From contig NZ_JAYTLQ010000029.1 in assembly GCF_043729335.1 (NCBI RefSeq), positions 13,690 to 77,689 on the forward strand: a stretch of DNA of 64,000 nt. The letters run 5' to 3'. Shown here one piece after another: positions 8,601 through 17,127 of this stretch. Numbering within the stretch: position 1 is the first letter of the stretch; every line of letters begins with the position of its first letter. The position numbers and the translations under genes were made by a program. The DNA is from Crenothrix sp043729335. GTDB lineage: Bacteria; Pseudomonadota; Gammaproteobacteria; Methylococcales; Methylomonadaceae. The notes under the pieces are model-generated. The model saw only the letters and a program-made list of their open reading frames with translations, had not been told where the DNA came from and made no database searches.

Positions 8601-9697
8601 ACGGTATAGCCGTCGCCATCAAAATTCAGCCACAGCTTTTTATTCAGATTAAGCTGATTGGGCTCAGGTTCAGGATCACCGCTACGGATGACTTTAAAGC
8701 CCATTACCTGACCCTGGTTGATTTTATAAGTGGGCAGATGTTTCCATTCATCGGGTAAATTAGTTTGGCTGGCATCAATGGTGGCTAATTTCTCAATCTC
8801 CACCACCCGCAAATCCGGTTTGGCATCAAACACCCACAATTCAGATTCGGGCCAATCGGCATTGACTTTATTAAAGGGAACAATCTTGACTAGATTGCGA
8901 CTACGGGCATTGATATCAATTTGCCATTGTCCAGGACGCACTTGCAGCAATAGCTGGCCATCGGGCTCAATGCGTGCCGGTAACGGGCTTTGTATGCTGA
9001 GCGGAATAAAATCATCCAGCACCGGTTTTGCCATGCGAAGTTCCCGCTGCTCGCCGGAGATATTAAGCACCAGCCGCGTCGTCATGTTCATCGGCACGTC
9101 ATCGCTAAAATACCTGAACACCTGCACATCCAGATTATTCTGGTTATTAACCGCTTGCTTTTGGCCGATATCGTTTTGGGTTAACCATAACTGGCCTTCT
9201 TTAATCACCGGCGCAGGCAATGCCTGGCCATTAATGCGGACAGTAATCAAGCCGGTATCGGAGGGAATACTCAGGTTTTCCGGTATGGTTTTCCAGATAA
9301 AATCGCCTTTAATAGTGTAATTGCCAGAAGGTAACTTGATGGATGGCACGCCGTTACGTTCCATAACCGGCGCAGTTCTGGCGTTGACAGTAACATTAAG
9401 CGGCCAGCGTTTCTGATCACCGGGCAGACTTACCCAGCTTTCCTGGTAGACTTTCCAGTTAATGGCAAACGTGCCTTTATCCGCTGTAAAATCCAGATTT
9501 AACTGGGTCGGCCAGCTACAGCGTTTTTGCTCGTAACTGTTATACATAAACGGACAACCCAGATCAGGCGTATCTTTTAACACCCAATTCACCCACGGTT
9601 TAAGCGGCTCAGGTACCTGTTCCGGTTTTAATGGCGCAGCCTGTACGCATGATATAAAAACTGACACACTCAGCCATAACCAAAGCCTGAAACGCAT
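5627..9697 (-). CDS. Very large exported/inner-membrane protein of unknown function
   Basis: This 1356-residue protein begins with a clear signal peptide (RLWLWLSVSVFISCVQA, cleavage near residue 20). A long periplasmic, beta-rich part follows up to about residue 470. Several transmembrane helices lie at about 475-565, with another group near 675-735. A second periplasmic beta-rich part starts around 740 and includes a CLPAC Cys pair. About four to five more helices (1160-1340) end the protein with a short basic tail. The start has a strong Shine-Dalgarno (AAGGGGG). It is a single-gene unit, convergent with cobT and divergent from the phosphate permease gene. I do not recognise the family; repeated beta modules suggest envelope binding or assembly, but that is inference. 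Confidence 0.8.
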   Translation of the reverse strand: MRFRLWLWLSVSVFISCVQAAPLKPEQVPEPLKPWVNWVLKDTPDLGCPFMYNSYEQKRCSWPTQLNLDFTADKGTFAINWKVYQESWVSLPGDQKRWPLNVTVNARTAPVMERNGVPSIKLPSGNYTIKGDFIWKTIPENLSIPSDTGLITVRINGQALPAPVIKEGQLWLTQNDIGQKQAVNNQNNLDVQVFRYFSDDVPMNMTTRLVLNISGEQRELRMAKPVLDDFIPLSIQSPLPARIEPDGQLLLQVRPGQWQIDINARSRNLVKIVPFNKVNADWPESELWVFDAKPDLRVVEIEKLATIDASQTNLPDEWKHLPTYKINQGQVMGFKVIRSGDPEPEPNQLNLNKKLWLNFDGDGYTVNDVITGIMTRDWRLNALPKTQLGKVMLDGNNQLITLQADSGKQGVEVRKGAINLDADSRVLGNISAISAVGWEQSFRNVSAELNLPPGWRLLAATGVDNVPDSWISRWNLLDFFLVLIAALAIAKLFDVKWGVFALVTLALIWHEPGAPRYVWLFILAATALIKVLPVNRFSKLIDSFRWVFGLVLILITLPFMVTQVRTGLYPQLEYPSQSINYQQSSVAQSAPAPVMNDAAVVGEERVESMAKSAIAPEYKSKSDYASSAGAVTNFERIDPKAKVQTGPGLPQWQWHKIMLSWNGSVDAGQQMRLWYLSPLMSMLLNFIRVGLVLALALRLFGFLDKIKFNPKALLPALVWFSVLPLLATPTQQAHADFPAQAILDELKTRLLEAPDCLPACAQIPQMKVVINDKELAITLQIHAQQSVAIPLPVDYEQWFPNQVMVDGAVAQGLYRDNNGLWINLPEGGHQVLLRGVPPLLGSFTLPFALKPNQVNVERTDWDVSGIQDNGQVENQLQFTRVAKPIEATGTTPAQLSSVNLPPFVRLERQLQLGLDWRVITRMLRLSPADSGIILSVPLLAGESVTTPGVVVKSGMVEVNMAAQQTELQWESTLEKADTLSLLAAQTDQWVEVWQANISPIWHVVPTGIAMMHLQSEGQWLPEWHPWPGETLSLQITRPQSVEGQTLTIDNSDVQVTPSIRSQDTALKLTLRSSQGSQHTLMLPETATLQSVLINGQSLPIRQEGRKLTLPVNPGRQEVEVNWQEPVAMRMLLTTPQIDLGRDSVNSNLHVNLAENRWLLFAFGPTMGPAVLFWGVLIVLLLLSVGLGKVPLTPLKARHWFLLLVGLSQIPQEFAGVVIVWLLLLGWRSRQTASEFNYFNALQAALAMLTLLSLGVLLFAVGQGLLGASPDMQITGNQSTANHLNWYQDSSLSTLPTATLISVPLIVYRLLMFAWSFWLAVSLLNWLQWGWQCFSQTGLWNKKITKVKPLGFDEESK

Positions 9698-9770
9698 AAT
9701 ACCCCCTTAATAATTATCCTAGCCAATCAACTTATTCTAGTTGCTAGCCCTGCTAATAGAAAGCCCACTA

Positions 9771-9787
9771 CTGTATTTTAACTGACC
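9771..9787 (+). promoter_or_regulatory. Possible PhoB box upstream of pit
   Basis: Two CTG-starting half sites (CTGTATT and CTGACC) are spaced 11 bases apart, as in Pho boxes (CTGTCAT-N4-CTGTCAT). Agreement with the consensus is only partial. The site lies about 140 bases before the phosphate permease gene, and phoB-phoR are present in the window. This is weak evidence. Confidence 0.2.
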
Positions 9788-9928
9788 TTTGCTTCAGCTT
9801 TTATAGCTAACAGCCTGGCTTGAAGCGCTACAAAGCATATCCTGCAAGACAAAACGCTTTATTAATGGCATTATCCTTATGCCGTACCAGATTGAAACAA
9901 AAACTACATTTAATTAAAGGTGACAACA

Positions 9929-11056
9929 ATGATAACCACTCTATTATTTATTGCCGTCTGCTTTTTGGCATTTGCCAACGGCGCCAATGACAACTTCAAA
10001 GGCGTTGCTTCATTGTACGGCAGTGGGACGACCAGTTATCGGCGAGCTTTAACCTGGGCTACAATTTGTACCGTGCTGGGCTCTTTGTGTGCGCTGTTTT
10101 TAGCGCACGCGTTACTGGTTAAATTTTCTGGCAAAGGCGTTGCGCCTGATACCTTAATACAAACAATCCCTTTTATGACCGCGGTAGCCGCAGGTGCCGG
10201 ATTAACAGTTATTCTTGCCACACGGCTTGGCTTTCCGATCTCAACCACCCATGCTTTGCTTGGCGCTATTGTTGGCAGCACCTTAGCCGCCGCGCCCGAA
10301 GGCATCAATTTAGCAGCCTTGCAAAATAATTTTATCTTACCTTTATTGTTAAGCCCGTTAATATCGGTGCTGTTATCCATAGCCGTTTATTCCAGCTTAA
10401 AACAAGTCCGGCAAGTGCTTAATATTGGCGAAGATTTATGCGTGTGTACGGAAAACACTTTAACCGCTAACGCAAGCATCATGAATAATCAAAACACATC
10501 AGCCGCGCTCGTTCAAAATAACGCGTCAAACATTAGTGTTGGCAATGCCAGCGATTGCCAACAACGTCAGGCGGCAGTGCTATTAGGTTTTAACGTTGAG
10601 CGGGTAGTCAATGGCTTGCATTTTTTCAGTGCCGGTACGGTGTGTTTTGCGCGAGGTTTAAATGATACCCCCAAGATAGCCGGTCTGTTATGGTTAGCGC
10701 CCAACGTTGCTGTGCACTGGGTTATTATCTTAATCGCTGGCGTGATGGCTTTAGGCGGTGTGTTGAATTCGCGTCGTGTCGCCGAAACCATGAGCCATAA
10801 AATTACTACGATTAGTCATGGTCAAGGCCTTTCGGCTAATTTAATAACCGCTGTGTTAGTGATCCTTGCCAGTAAATTTAGTTTGCCGGTGTCTACCACG
10901 CATGTATCGGTAGGGGCTTTGTTTGGTATTGGCATACGTAATCGAAGTGTTAATGGTGGCATGATGCTATCCATTTTAGCCGCGTGGGTTATTACTTTAC
11001 CGTGTGCGGCAGCTTGTGCAGCGGCTGCTTATAGTTTGATTAATGCGTCCGTTTAA
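9929..11056 (+). CDS. pit: PiT-family inorganic phosphate permease
   Basis: This 375-residue inner-membrane protein is a low-affinity phosphate transporter of the PiT family (phosphate symport with protons or metal ions). It carries both family signatures: near the N-terminus FANGANDNFKG, and in the second half CFARGLNDTPKIAG. The inverted duplicated helices FPISTTHALLGAIVGS and LPVSTTHVSVGALFGIG are also present. A hydrophilic loop lies in the middle, around residues 170-205. I chose the ATG at 9929 because AAAGGTGA sits five bases upstream; a GTG at 9920 is inside that site. No PhoU-like partner gene is adjacent. A small membrane protein follows 44 bases downstream. Confidence 0.93.
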   Translation: MITTLLFIAVCFLAFANGANDNFKGVASLYGSGTTSYRRALTWATICTVLGSLCALFLAHALLVKFSGKGVAPDTLIQTIPFMTAVAAGAGLTVILATRLGFPISTTHALLGAIVGSTLAAAPEGINLAALQNNFILPLLLSPLISVLLSIAVYSSLKQVRQVLNIGEDLCVCTENTLTANASIMNNQNTSAALVQNNASNISVGNASDCQQRQAAVLLGFNVERVVNGLHFFSAGTVCFARGLNDTPKIAGLLWLAPNVAVHWVIILIAGVMALGGVLNSRRVAETMSHKITTISHGQGLSANLITAVLVILASKFSLPVSTTHVSVGALFGIGIRNRSVNGGMMLSILAAWVITLPCAAACAAAAYSLINASV

Positions 11057-11100
11057 TGATCGTGTTTTAAAAAATCTCCCCTTCTTTATTGAGAGACAGT

Positions 11101-11580
11101 ATGTCAAATCGTTTTACCGCTCAACAGTTAAAATCTGATCTTATCCCACATTGGGGTGTTGTTGCCGTTATGCTGGTTATATTGGCGGGCTATATTATTG
11201 TCTGTCAATATCAATATAAAGCGGGGGAATTGCCAGCCGTGTTACCTGAATCACAACGTATGTGGATTAGAACGCTGTGTTATGTGGGGGCTATTGTTAT
11301 GTTTCCGTTGACCAATCTTATACGGCATATTCAACTGCGTTTAAATCAAACCATGCCCGGTAATAAACCGGCCAATAAACGTTATTTGTTAACGATTGTG
11401 GTATCGATGCTGCTTATTCATAGTGTTGGGATTTTAGGTGTGGTTATGTTTTTTTTGGGCGATGATTTTAATACCGTTTATATATTGCTGGGCATGTCGG
11501 CTTTAGGGGCTTTTTTGTACCGGCCTAAGGTAGATGAGTATGTGAGTATTATTGAGGCGTTGGAGAACCGAAATCCTTAG
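11101..11580 (+). CDS. Small four-helix membrane protein, unknown
   Basis: The 159-residue protein starts MSNRFTAQQLK and has four predicted membrane spans: around VVAVMLVILAGYIIVC, TLCYVGAIVMFPLTNLI, TIVVSMLLIHSVGILGVVMF and VYILLGMSALGAFLY. It ends with an acidic cytoplasmic tail (KVDEYVSIIEALENRNP). The ATG at 11101 was preferred over a TTG 12 bases earlier. It lies 44 bases after pit in the same direction and may be co-transcribed. No family was recognised and no function can be named. Confidence 0.7.
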   Translation: MSNRFTAQQLKSDLIPHWGVVAVMLVILAGYIIVCQYQYKAGELPAVLPESQRMWIRTLCYVGAIVMFPLTNLIRHIQLRLNQTMPGNKPANKRYLLTIVVSMLLIHSVGILGVVMFFLGDDFNTVYILLGMSALGAFLYRPKVDEYVSIIEALENRNP

Positions 11581-11654
11581 AATGAGTAGATTAAGTTTTT
11601 GATCCACATTATTTCTAAGCTGATTGTTTCCCTTAATATAAAACAAAATCACCC

Positions 11655-12581
11655 ATGGCCAAAAAAACCCGCATTCCTTGTGAAAGCCCATTTCCCTCTG
11701 CCAAAGAGGATGTTACCAACGTCTCTTATGATTACGGGACGCCACAAAGCAAATCGCCGTCTTACCGGCTGGCCTATGATGACCTCGATTTCATCATGCG
11801 CGATGAATTACGCCCAGTCAGATTACAGCTGGAGCTACTCAAACCAGAACTGGCGCAGCTTGAACACAATATCCAATCTACCGTGGTTATTTTCGGCAGT
11901 GCCCGTATTCCAGATAAACCAGCGGCTGAAAAAACATTACGCGAACGTGAAGCGGTGTTAAGTGCAGCACCTGACGATGCAGACCATCAACAGCAGGTAG
12001 CAACTGCCCGGCGTATTGTTGAAAAATGCCATTACTATGATGAAGCCCGTAAGCTAGGGCAGATCATTACGCTAGAAGCCAAAAGGCTGGAGCATAATCT
12101 GGTGGTAGTCACCGGTGGAGGCGGGGGTATTATGGAAGCTGCTAACCGAGGTGCCGATGATGTGGGCGGTAAAAGCATAGGCCTTAATATCGTCCTGCCG
12201 TTTGAACAAAAACCTAACCGTTATATCACGCCAGAACTGTGTTTCCAGTTTCATTATTTTGCCATCCGGAAAATGCACTTTCTCATGCGTGCAATAGCGT
12301 TGGTGGCTTTTCCTGGCGGCTTCGGCACACTGGATGAACTGTTTGAAACCCTGACTTTAATTCAAACTAAAAAAGTGCGGCGGGTTCCCGTTATTTTGTT
12401 CGGTCGACATTACTGGGATAAGATTATCAACTTCGATGCGATGGTTGAAGAAGGTGTCATTAGCCACCACGACCTTAAACTGATTGATTATGCCGAAACC
12501 GCCGAACAAGCCTGGGAACTGATTCTTGCAGGCTATACCACTAACGGTGATAATCACAGCGACCCTAAAACACCACTCTAA
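11655..12581 (+). CDS. LOG family protein (nucleotide 5'-monophosphate nucleosidase-like)
   Basis: LOG proteins cleave the N-glycosidic bond of nucleoside monophosphates and were long misnamed lysine decarboxylases. The 308-residue sequence has the Rossmann start VVIFGSARIP, the motif VTGGGGGIMEAANRGA and the signature FPGGFGTLDELFETLTL. A roughly 70-residue N-terminal extension (YRLAYDDLDFIMRDELRP and following) and an inserted helical segment make it longer than plant-type LOG (about 200 residues), as in many proteobacterial forms. The ATG at 11655 has no strong ribosome site. It is the last gene before the convergent broken hoxX. Confidence 0.88.
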   Translation: MAKKTRIPCESPFPSAKEDVTNVSYDYGTPQSKSPSYRLAYDDLDFIMRDELRPVRLQLELLKPELAQLEHNIQSTVVIFGSARIPDKPAAEKTLREREAVLSAAPDDADHQQQVATARRIVEKCHYYDEARKLGQIITLEAKRLEHNLVVVTGGGGGIMEAANRGADDVGGKSIGLNIVLPFEQKPNRYITPELCFQFHYFAIRKMHFLMRAIALVAFPGGFGTLDELFETLTLIQTKKVRRVPVILFGRHYWDKIINFDAMVEEGVISHHDLKLIDYAETAEQAWELILAGYTTNGDNHSDPKTPL

Positions 12582-12711
12582 TAGTTCACATTTTAATTGG
12601 ACTACCTACTGCATTTTGTACACCTGCCAGTGTGCAGGTACCCTCTGGGGCATAAGTAAATCCGCACCTACATCAAAAAACTTGATCGAATGTGTCATGC
12701 ACGTTTCTAAG

Positions 12712-14516
12712 CTACCGAACCATCTCAGTGACACTCGCTTCAGATATTTTCCTGGCGCCCGTCAGTTTTTGCCGATGCAGCGCTATATTTTCAGGGGTGG
12801 TTTTATCATCGCAGATCTTGTAGACAAACTGTTGCCTGGCTTTATGGTAACGGTCATCGCCGTAAAAATTTTCATACATTTTCGTAAGTTCACACTTGCG
12901 ATAAGTCGCCAATGCCTTGGTGGCTTCATCGTTGCAGCGTGCTTTTGATTTTTCGATTAAACATTTTTGTAAGGCCTCAGCATCGGTAATCAGGGCATTA
13001 ACCCACTGTTTAACTTGCGAGCTAAAAATCTCCGAGCGTTTATCCAGCACCTTATCAATTAAATTAATCTGCCAGGCTTTTTTGGCGCTTATAGGCAAGC
13101 GTTGTTCCGTTAAAGTATGTGCCATCTCCTGGCCGACACGTTTAGGTAATAAATACGTCCAATATTCCGAGCCATACAACTCACCCATATTTTTATAATG
13201 CGGGTTAAAAATCACCCCTTCTCTGGCGAATACTTTATCTGCTGCCAAAGGCATCATGGCACCGCCTGCCCCTGCACTACCTGCTATGGCAGCCACGGTT
13301 ACCTTATCTACCGTGTTAATAATTTGATAAACAATATCATCAATGGCCATGATATTTAACCAGGATTCATCGGCTGGACTGCCTGCCACCTCAATATGAT
13401 TGAGGTGTATACCATTTGAGAAACACGCTTCGCCACCCATTAATACAATGGCTTTAACCGGCAAGGTGGCTACATGTTGATAAACCCACAACAGTAAATG
13501 ACATTGCTCTGTACTCATACCCCCGTTATGGCAGGCGAAGTACACATACGCCGCCTCACCCTCCAGTTCATACCAGATTTCTTGACAAGGTAGTTGCTGG
13601 CCTGGTCTTTTGTAATCAATTTTTATCGTCTTAATAGGCTTTGAAAATAAATTTTTTAAAATTGACGTAGTCGGCATGTTTTTAAATAGGTCATTCTTTA
13701 GCACAAAGGTCGCAGGCAGTTTTAGCCCCTTAGTACCTTCGTCCAACTTAGGTTTTAAATGCCCTATCCAAATGGCACCATCAACCGTTGCCCTGCAAAT
13801 GGCATTATTTGCGGTAGCAATGATGTCTCCAGGTTTTCCGGTTAAATGGGATGCTTTATGGCATTAAACAAAAAAACCGGCTGCCCGTAAATCTCATCCA
13901 ATACGCCAGGGCTGCCATCCGCGGCGTTAATGCGTCTTAAAATATCATCTGTTTTATGCTTTTTCCAGTTAATGGCACGGTCGGTTTGCTTTATGGCTGG
14001 CAGAGTACCGCCGTGGTAATCAGCTCGATTGTAATTTTGCTCTTCGGGTTTAAAATGCGGGGCATCGAAAAAGCTTAACGCTTCCCATAAGCAATCAACA
14101 GCTGCTTGTGTCACCTCGCGATAGAAAATACTGCTTTTGGTGGCTGCTCGCATCGGAAAAGTTTTACTCGCCCACACAGCGCCGGCATCCATAACCTCAT
14201 CGGCTTCCAGCAAAGTTACCCCCCATTCGGTAGCGCCGGACTGAATGGCCCAATCCAAAGATGACGGGCCGCGATCACCTTTAATGCCCGGATGAACAAT
14301 CAGGCATTTAGTGTACTCATAAATTTCTTTGGGCAGTCGTTTAGTTAAAAAAGGGCACACGATTAAATCCGGTTTAAACAAGGTCACGCCTTCTAATAAT
14401 TGCCCCATATCACCTGAATGTAACTCAACGGAGACAATGAAACCGGCATCATCAAGTTCAGAATAAAAGCGCTGGGTTAACCCAGAAAACGCCGATGAAA
14501 TAAGCAAAATACGCAT
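12712..14516 (-). pseudogene. hoxX: hoxX-like gene split by a one-base frameshift
   Basis: HoxX is a two-domain enzyme: an N-terminal formyl-transferase-like domain and a C-terminal enoyl-CoA hydratase-like domain. It makes CO from formyl groups for the active site of oxygen-tolerant NiFe hydrogenases. The first frame (14516 down to 13842) starts MRILLISSAFSGLTQRF with a strong AAGGAGG site and contains IVHPGIKGDRGPSSLDWAI. It matches the family up to FLFNA, then hits a stop. The next frame continues exactly from there (HKASHLTGKPGDIIATANNA) into the hydratase domain (GSAGAGGAMMPLAADKVF) and ends at 12712. The shift lies at about 13860, consistent with loss of one C. Both halves are otherwise intact, so a recent mutation or a sequencing error is possible. 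No hydrogenase genes are in the window. Confidence 0.85.
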
Positions 14517-14566
14517 GCCAACCTCCTTAGTAATATTACGGTTTTTAAATAATAGGTAAGTATTCA

Positions 14567-14651
14567 CTTCCCCCTTTGAAAAAGGGGGATTGAGGGGGAT
14601 TTTTCTAATAAATCTCCCCTAACCCTTCTTTTTCAAAGAGGGGGACTGAAC
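14567..14651. repeat. 85-bp palindromic dispersed repeat, copy 1
   Basis: An imperfect inverted repeat has arms CCCCCTTTGAAAAAGGGGG and CTTTTTCAAAGAGGGGG around a short AT-rich centre. A second copy at 50902-50986 has the same layout and nearly the same sequence. This copy lies just upstream of hoxX. It resembles REP or MITE-like intergenic repeats. Confidence 0.85.
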
Positions 14652-14673
14652 AAGTACAATAATAATTATCTTT

Positions 14674-15708
14674 TTAAGCTCTGAGTGCCTGTAACTCAGA
14701 GCCACTAAAACGATCGCGGTAATTTTGCGGATTAACACCCAGCTGGCGAACAAAGGCACGACGCATGCGTTCTGTGTCACCAAAGCCCGCTTTGTCGGCC
14801 ACCATTTCAATCGATAATTTAGTGCTACCCAAATAATGCCGCGCCGCATCAATACGGGCAATTTCCACAAACTTGGCGGGGGTCATACCGGTTTCTGCCA
14901 CGAAAAAACGGGCAAAATTTCGAGGGCTCATAAACAGGCGCTCAGCCAGGGTTTCTACCCGTAAATCGTCGCTTAAATGCAACATAATCCACGCCTGTAA
15001 ATCTCTCACCTCAGGACGGTGCGCTTCACTGGTCAAATAGGCACTGAACTGCGACTGGCCACCAGGTCGCTTGAGAAACACCACTAATGTACGGGCAATC
15101 ATTAAAGCCAGTTCGCTACCCCAATCTTCTTCCACCAGGGATAATGCTAAATCAATGCCGGAGGTTATGCCGCCTGAGGTTGAAATCTTGCCATCACGCA
15201 CAAAAATACAATCCGGCTCAACATTAATCAAAGGGTAATCTTTCGTCAATCGGTTGCAATACAACCAGTGGCTGGTCGCCCGAAGACCATCCAAAAGCCC
15301 ACTTTCGGCCAGTAAAAAAGCACCCGTACATACGGATGCCAGTCGTCTGACTTTCGGTGCCATGGCACGAACCCAGTCTTGTAACTCAGGGTCGCATAAC
15401 AGACAATCTATATCGGGGGCACCGGCAATCATTAAGGTATCCATACCTTCTTGTACCTCGCTATAGCTCCGATTAGCAATAATTTGAAGGCCACAAGAGG
15501 ACATCAGCGGCCCTGCTTGTGCCGCTAACAGCTCTATGGAATAAGCAGGCTCAGGTGATACGCCCGATTGCTGCAAGCCGATGTTAGCAAAAGCAAACAC
15601 TTCCATAGGCCCGGTAACATCAATAATTTCAACGCCGGGAAATGCGACAATGCCCACGTTTCTTATTTTTGATTCACTTGTTGGCGTAATGGGGAATAGT
15701 GGTTTCAT
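14674..15708 (-). CDS. GlxA-type AraC family regulator with DJ-1/PfpI-like domain
   Basis: The 344-residue protein has two parts. Residues 15-200 form a DJ-1/PfpI-like sensor domain (VGIVAFPGVEIIDVTGP and LASVCTGAFLLAESGLLDG, with a Cys at the elbow position). Residues 230-335 form an AraC-type double helix-turn-helix (VETLAERLFMSPRNFARFF and IEMVADKAGFGDTERMRRAF). This is the GlxA/FtrA architecture of transcription regulators. It lies upstream of, and in the same direction as, the broken hoxX, separated by a palindromic repeat. Its targets are unknown. The ATG lies after a purine-poor leader with no strong ribosome site. Confidence 0.9.
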   Translation of the reverse strand: MKPLFPITPTSESKIRNVGIVAFPGVEIIDVTGPMEVFAFANIGLQQSGVSPEPAYSIELLAAQAGPLMSSCGLQIIANRSYSEVQEGMDTLMIAGAPDIDCLLCDPELQDWVRAMAPKVRRLASVCTGAFLLAESGLLDGLRATSHWLYCNRLTKDYPLINVEPDCIFVRDGKISTSGGITSGIDLALSLVEEDWGSELALMIARTLVVFLKRPGGQSQFSAYLTSEAHRPEVRDLQAWIMLHLSDDLRVETLAERLFMSPRNFARFFVAETGMTPAKFVEIARIDAARHYLGSTKLSIEMVADKAGFGDTERMRRAFVRQLGVNPQNYRDRFSGSELQALRA

Positions 15709-15827
15709 TTATTCATCCGGATAAAAAAATATTAACTTAATGGCAACACAAGCACTTGCTGAATGGACTAAATTTCAGATCATGGCTTAGCATTGATAGT
15801 AATGCAAAAACATCATCTCGAATTTTT

Positions 15828-15965
15828 CGGCTATCCAATTAAGGTGGGGCAAAGTGTAGTATTACGGCGGTAGGTTTGTAGGTAACGAACCCCAACGATA
15901 CGATGCTCTTAATGTTGGGGTTCCTATCGTCACCCCACTTTGCCTTACTTTAATTGGATAGCCGG
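15828..15965. repeat. 138-bp inverted-repeat element
   Basis: The outer ends CGGCTATCCAATTAA and TTAATTGGATAGCCG are perfect 15-base inverted repeats. Further inside, GGCAAAGTG pairs with CACTTTGCC-like sequence and GAACCCCAAC pairs with GTTGGGGTTC. The whole stretch can fold into a long, imperfect cruciform. No open frame is inside. It has the look of a MITE or large palindromic intergenic repeat and fills most of the gap between the GlxA-type gene and the globin-fusion gene. Confidence 0.8.
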
Positions 15966-15969
15966 TTTT

Positions 15970-16034
15970 TATAATCCCTCAGTTTCTCCCGCCGGGCAAT
16001 GCCAACACTCCCTCTTTTTCTGCCAACATATGAC
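15970..16034. repeat. 65-bp repeat flanking the redox module, copy A
   Basis: This stretch starts ATAATCCCTCAGTTTCT and ends with CCTCTTTTTCTGCCAA. A similarly built copy lies at 18535-18600 in the same orientation. The two bracket the two-gene unit 16066-18465. The middle part is diverged between the copies. Confidence 0.65.
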
Positions 16035-16065
16035 TCCCAACGCAGCCTCACTTATCTCCCGTTAT

Positions 16066-17076
16066 TCAGCGGACATTTTTAAGTTTGCCCATCAGCTTAG
16101 TAATCTCATGTTCCGGCGCATCCAACTCAACCAACGCCTTATTAAGATGCCCTATCGCCACGTCCATCAGCGTCTCATCCATGCGGACATTAATTTGCTG
16201 TCTATAAAACTTACGTAGATTTTCCGATGCGTCTTTTTCGATGCCATATGCCCCAAATGCCGTTTTTAGAAAATGTTTTTGCCTGTCCAAAAGCGTCTGG
16301 AGATTAATTTCATCCAGCAAAGGCCGCAGCTTGTCATCCAGCAATAATTTTCGGGTAACCGCTTCGCTAATCGCCTGGATTGCCACTTCGCCGCCGATTC
16401 TTTGATATAGCGGAATATCCTGTAGCGCAAAAAAATCACTGCGCTTGAGTTCATCATTGTCGGTACCCCAATCAATATCCTTTTCCGCTTTTTTTAGCAA
16501 AGGAATATGCTTGGAGCAATGAATATAGGCTTCTTCCACTTCCACCATAATCCAGCGTTCCGGACGGTGCTTGCCTTCGGTATTCATCTCCACGATGACA
16601 TCGGGTGGTAAGTCTTTGCGAAATTTCAGTAAGCCGTCATGCTCGACTATCTTGGCTTTGCCGTTAACATGCAAACCCACTGTACTTGCAAAAAAATCGA
16701 CGAAAATCATGCCGATATGCGGGTTTTCAGAAATATTACCCTGGCTTGCCATTACGCCGTTGCCGCGATATTCTGGATACACCAGATAATTATCATTTAA
16801 TGTCCTAACGAAACCTGGTCTGCCAAAACGAAACGAGCAATCACAATCGCCGTGTTGATCCGAAGTTGCAATAAACAGTACTTCCTGTCTGGCGATAAAC
16901 TCTTTCATAACCGGCGATAAATAATTCAGTACCTGCTTGTCATAAAAACGTAATGCCCGCTGTGCGGTACCGTATTTTTGTTGCAAACAATGCTCGCCTT
17001 GTGAGCCTGGCAACAAAGTAACCGATGGCGATGGCGGCAACGTTGCCTTAGATTTGTTTTTAAATAATTGAAACAT
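16066..17076 (-). CDS. PNPOx-like flavin protein fused to truncated-globin-like domain
   Basis: This is a two-domain cytoplasmic protein of 336 residues. Residues 40-200 resemble the pyridoxamine-phosphate-oxidase-like split barrel (FIARQEVLFIATSDQHGDCD, VYPEYRGNGVMASQGNISEN, GLHVNGKAKIVE), which typically binds FMN. Residues 215-336 resemble a group I truncated haemoglobin (IPLYQRIGGEVAIQAISEAV, then RQKHFLKTAFG and DVAIGHLNKAL). At the position where the family has the haem-binding proximal His, I read a Gln/Asn-containing RQQIN segment, so haem binding is doubtful. The gene is downstream of, and probably co-transcribed with, a FAD/2Fe-2S reductase gene. The pair suggests a redox or nitrosative/oxidative stress role, which is inference. 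The ATG has an AAGGAGAGATG context. Confidence 0.75.
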   Translation of the reverse strand: MFQLFKNKSKATLPPSPSVTLLPGSQGEHCLQQKYGTAQRALRFYDKQVLNYLSPVMKEFIARQEVLFIATSDQHGDCDCSFRFGRPGFVRTLNDNYLVYPEYRGNGVMASQGNISENPHIGMIFVDFFASTVGLHVNGKAKIVEHDGLLKFRKDLPPDVIVEMNTEGKHRPERWIMVEVEEAYIHCSKHIPLLKKAEKDIDWGTDNDELKRSDFFALQDIPLYQRIGGEVAIQAISEAVTRKLLLDDKLRPLLDEINLQTLLDRQKHFLKTAFGAYGIEKDASENLRKFYRQQINVRMDETLMDVAIGHLNKALVELDAPEHEITKLMGKLKNVR

Positions 17077-17127
17077 ATCATCTCTCCTTTATTTTTGGCT
17101 AACTCCCATAAAGTCTTTAGATTCTTT

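Noticed and set aside
13842..13880. Programmed -1 frameshift in hoxX
   Set aside because: The T7 run lies upstream of the point where the two frames join, slipping there would hit a TAA, and no stimulatory structure is evident. A simple one-base deletion explains it better.
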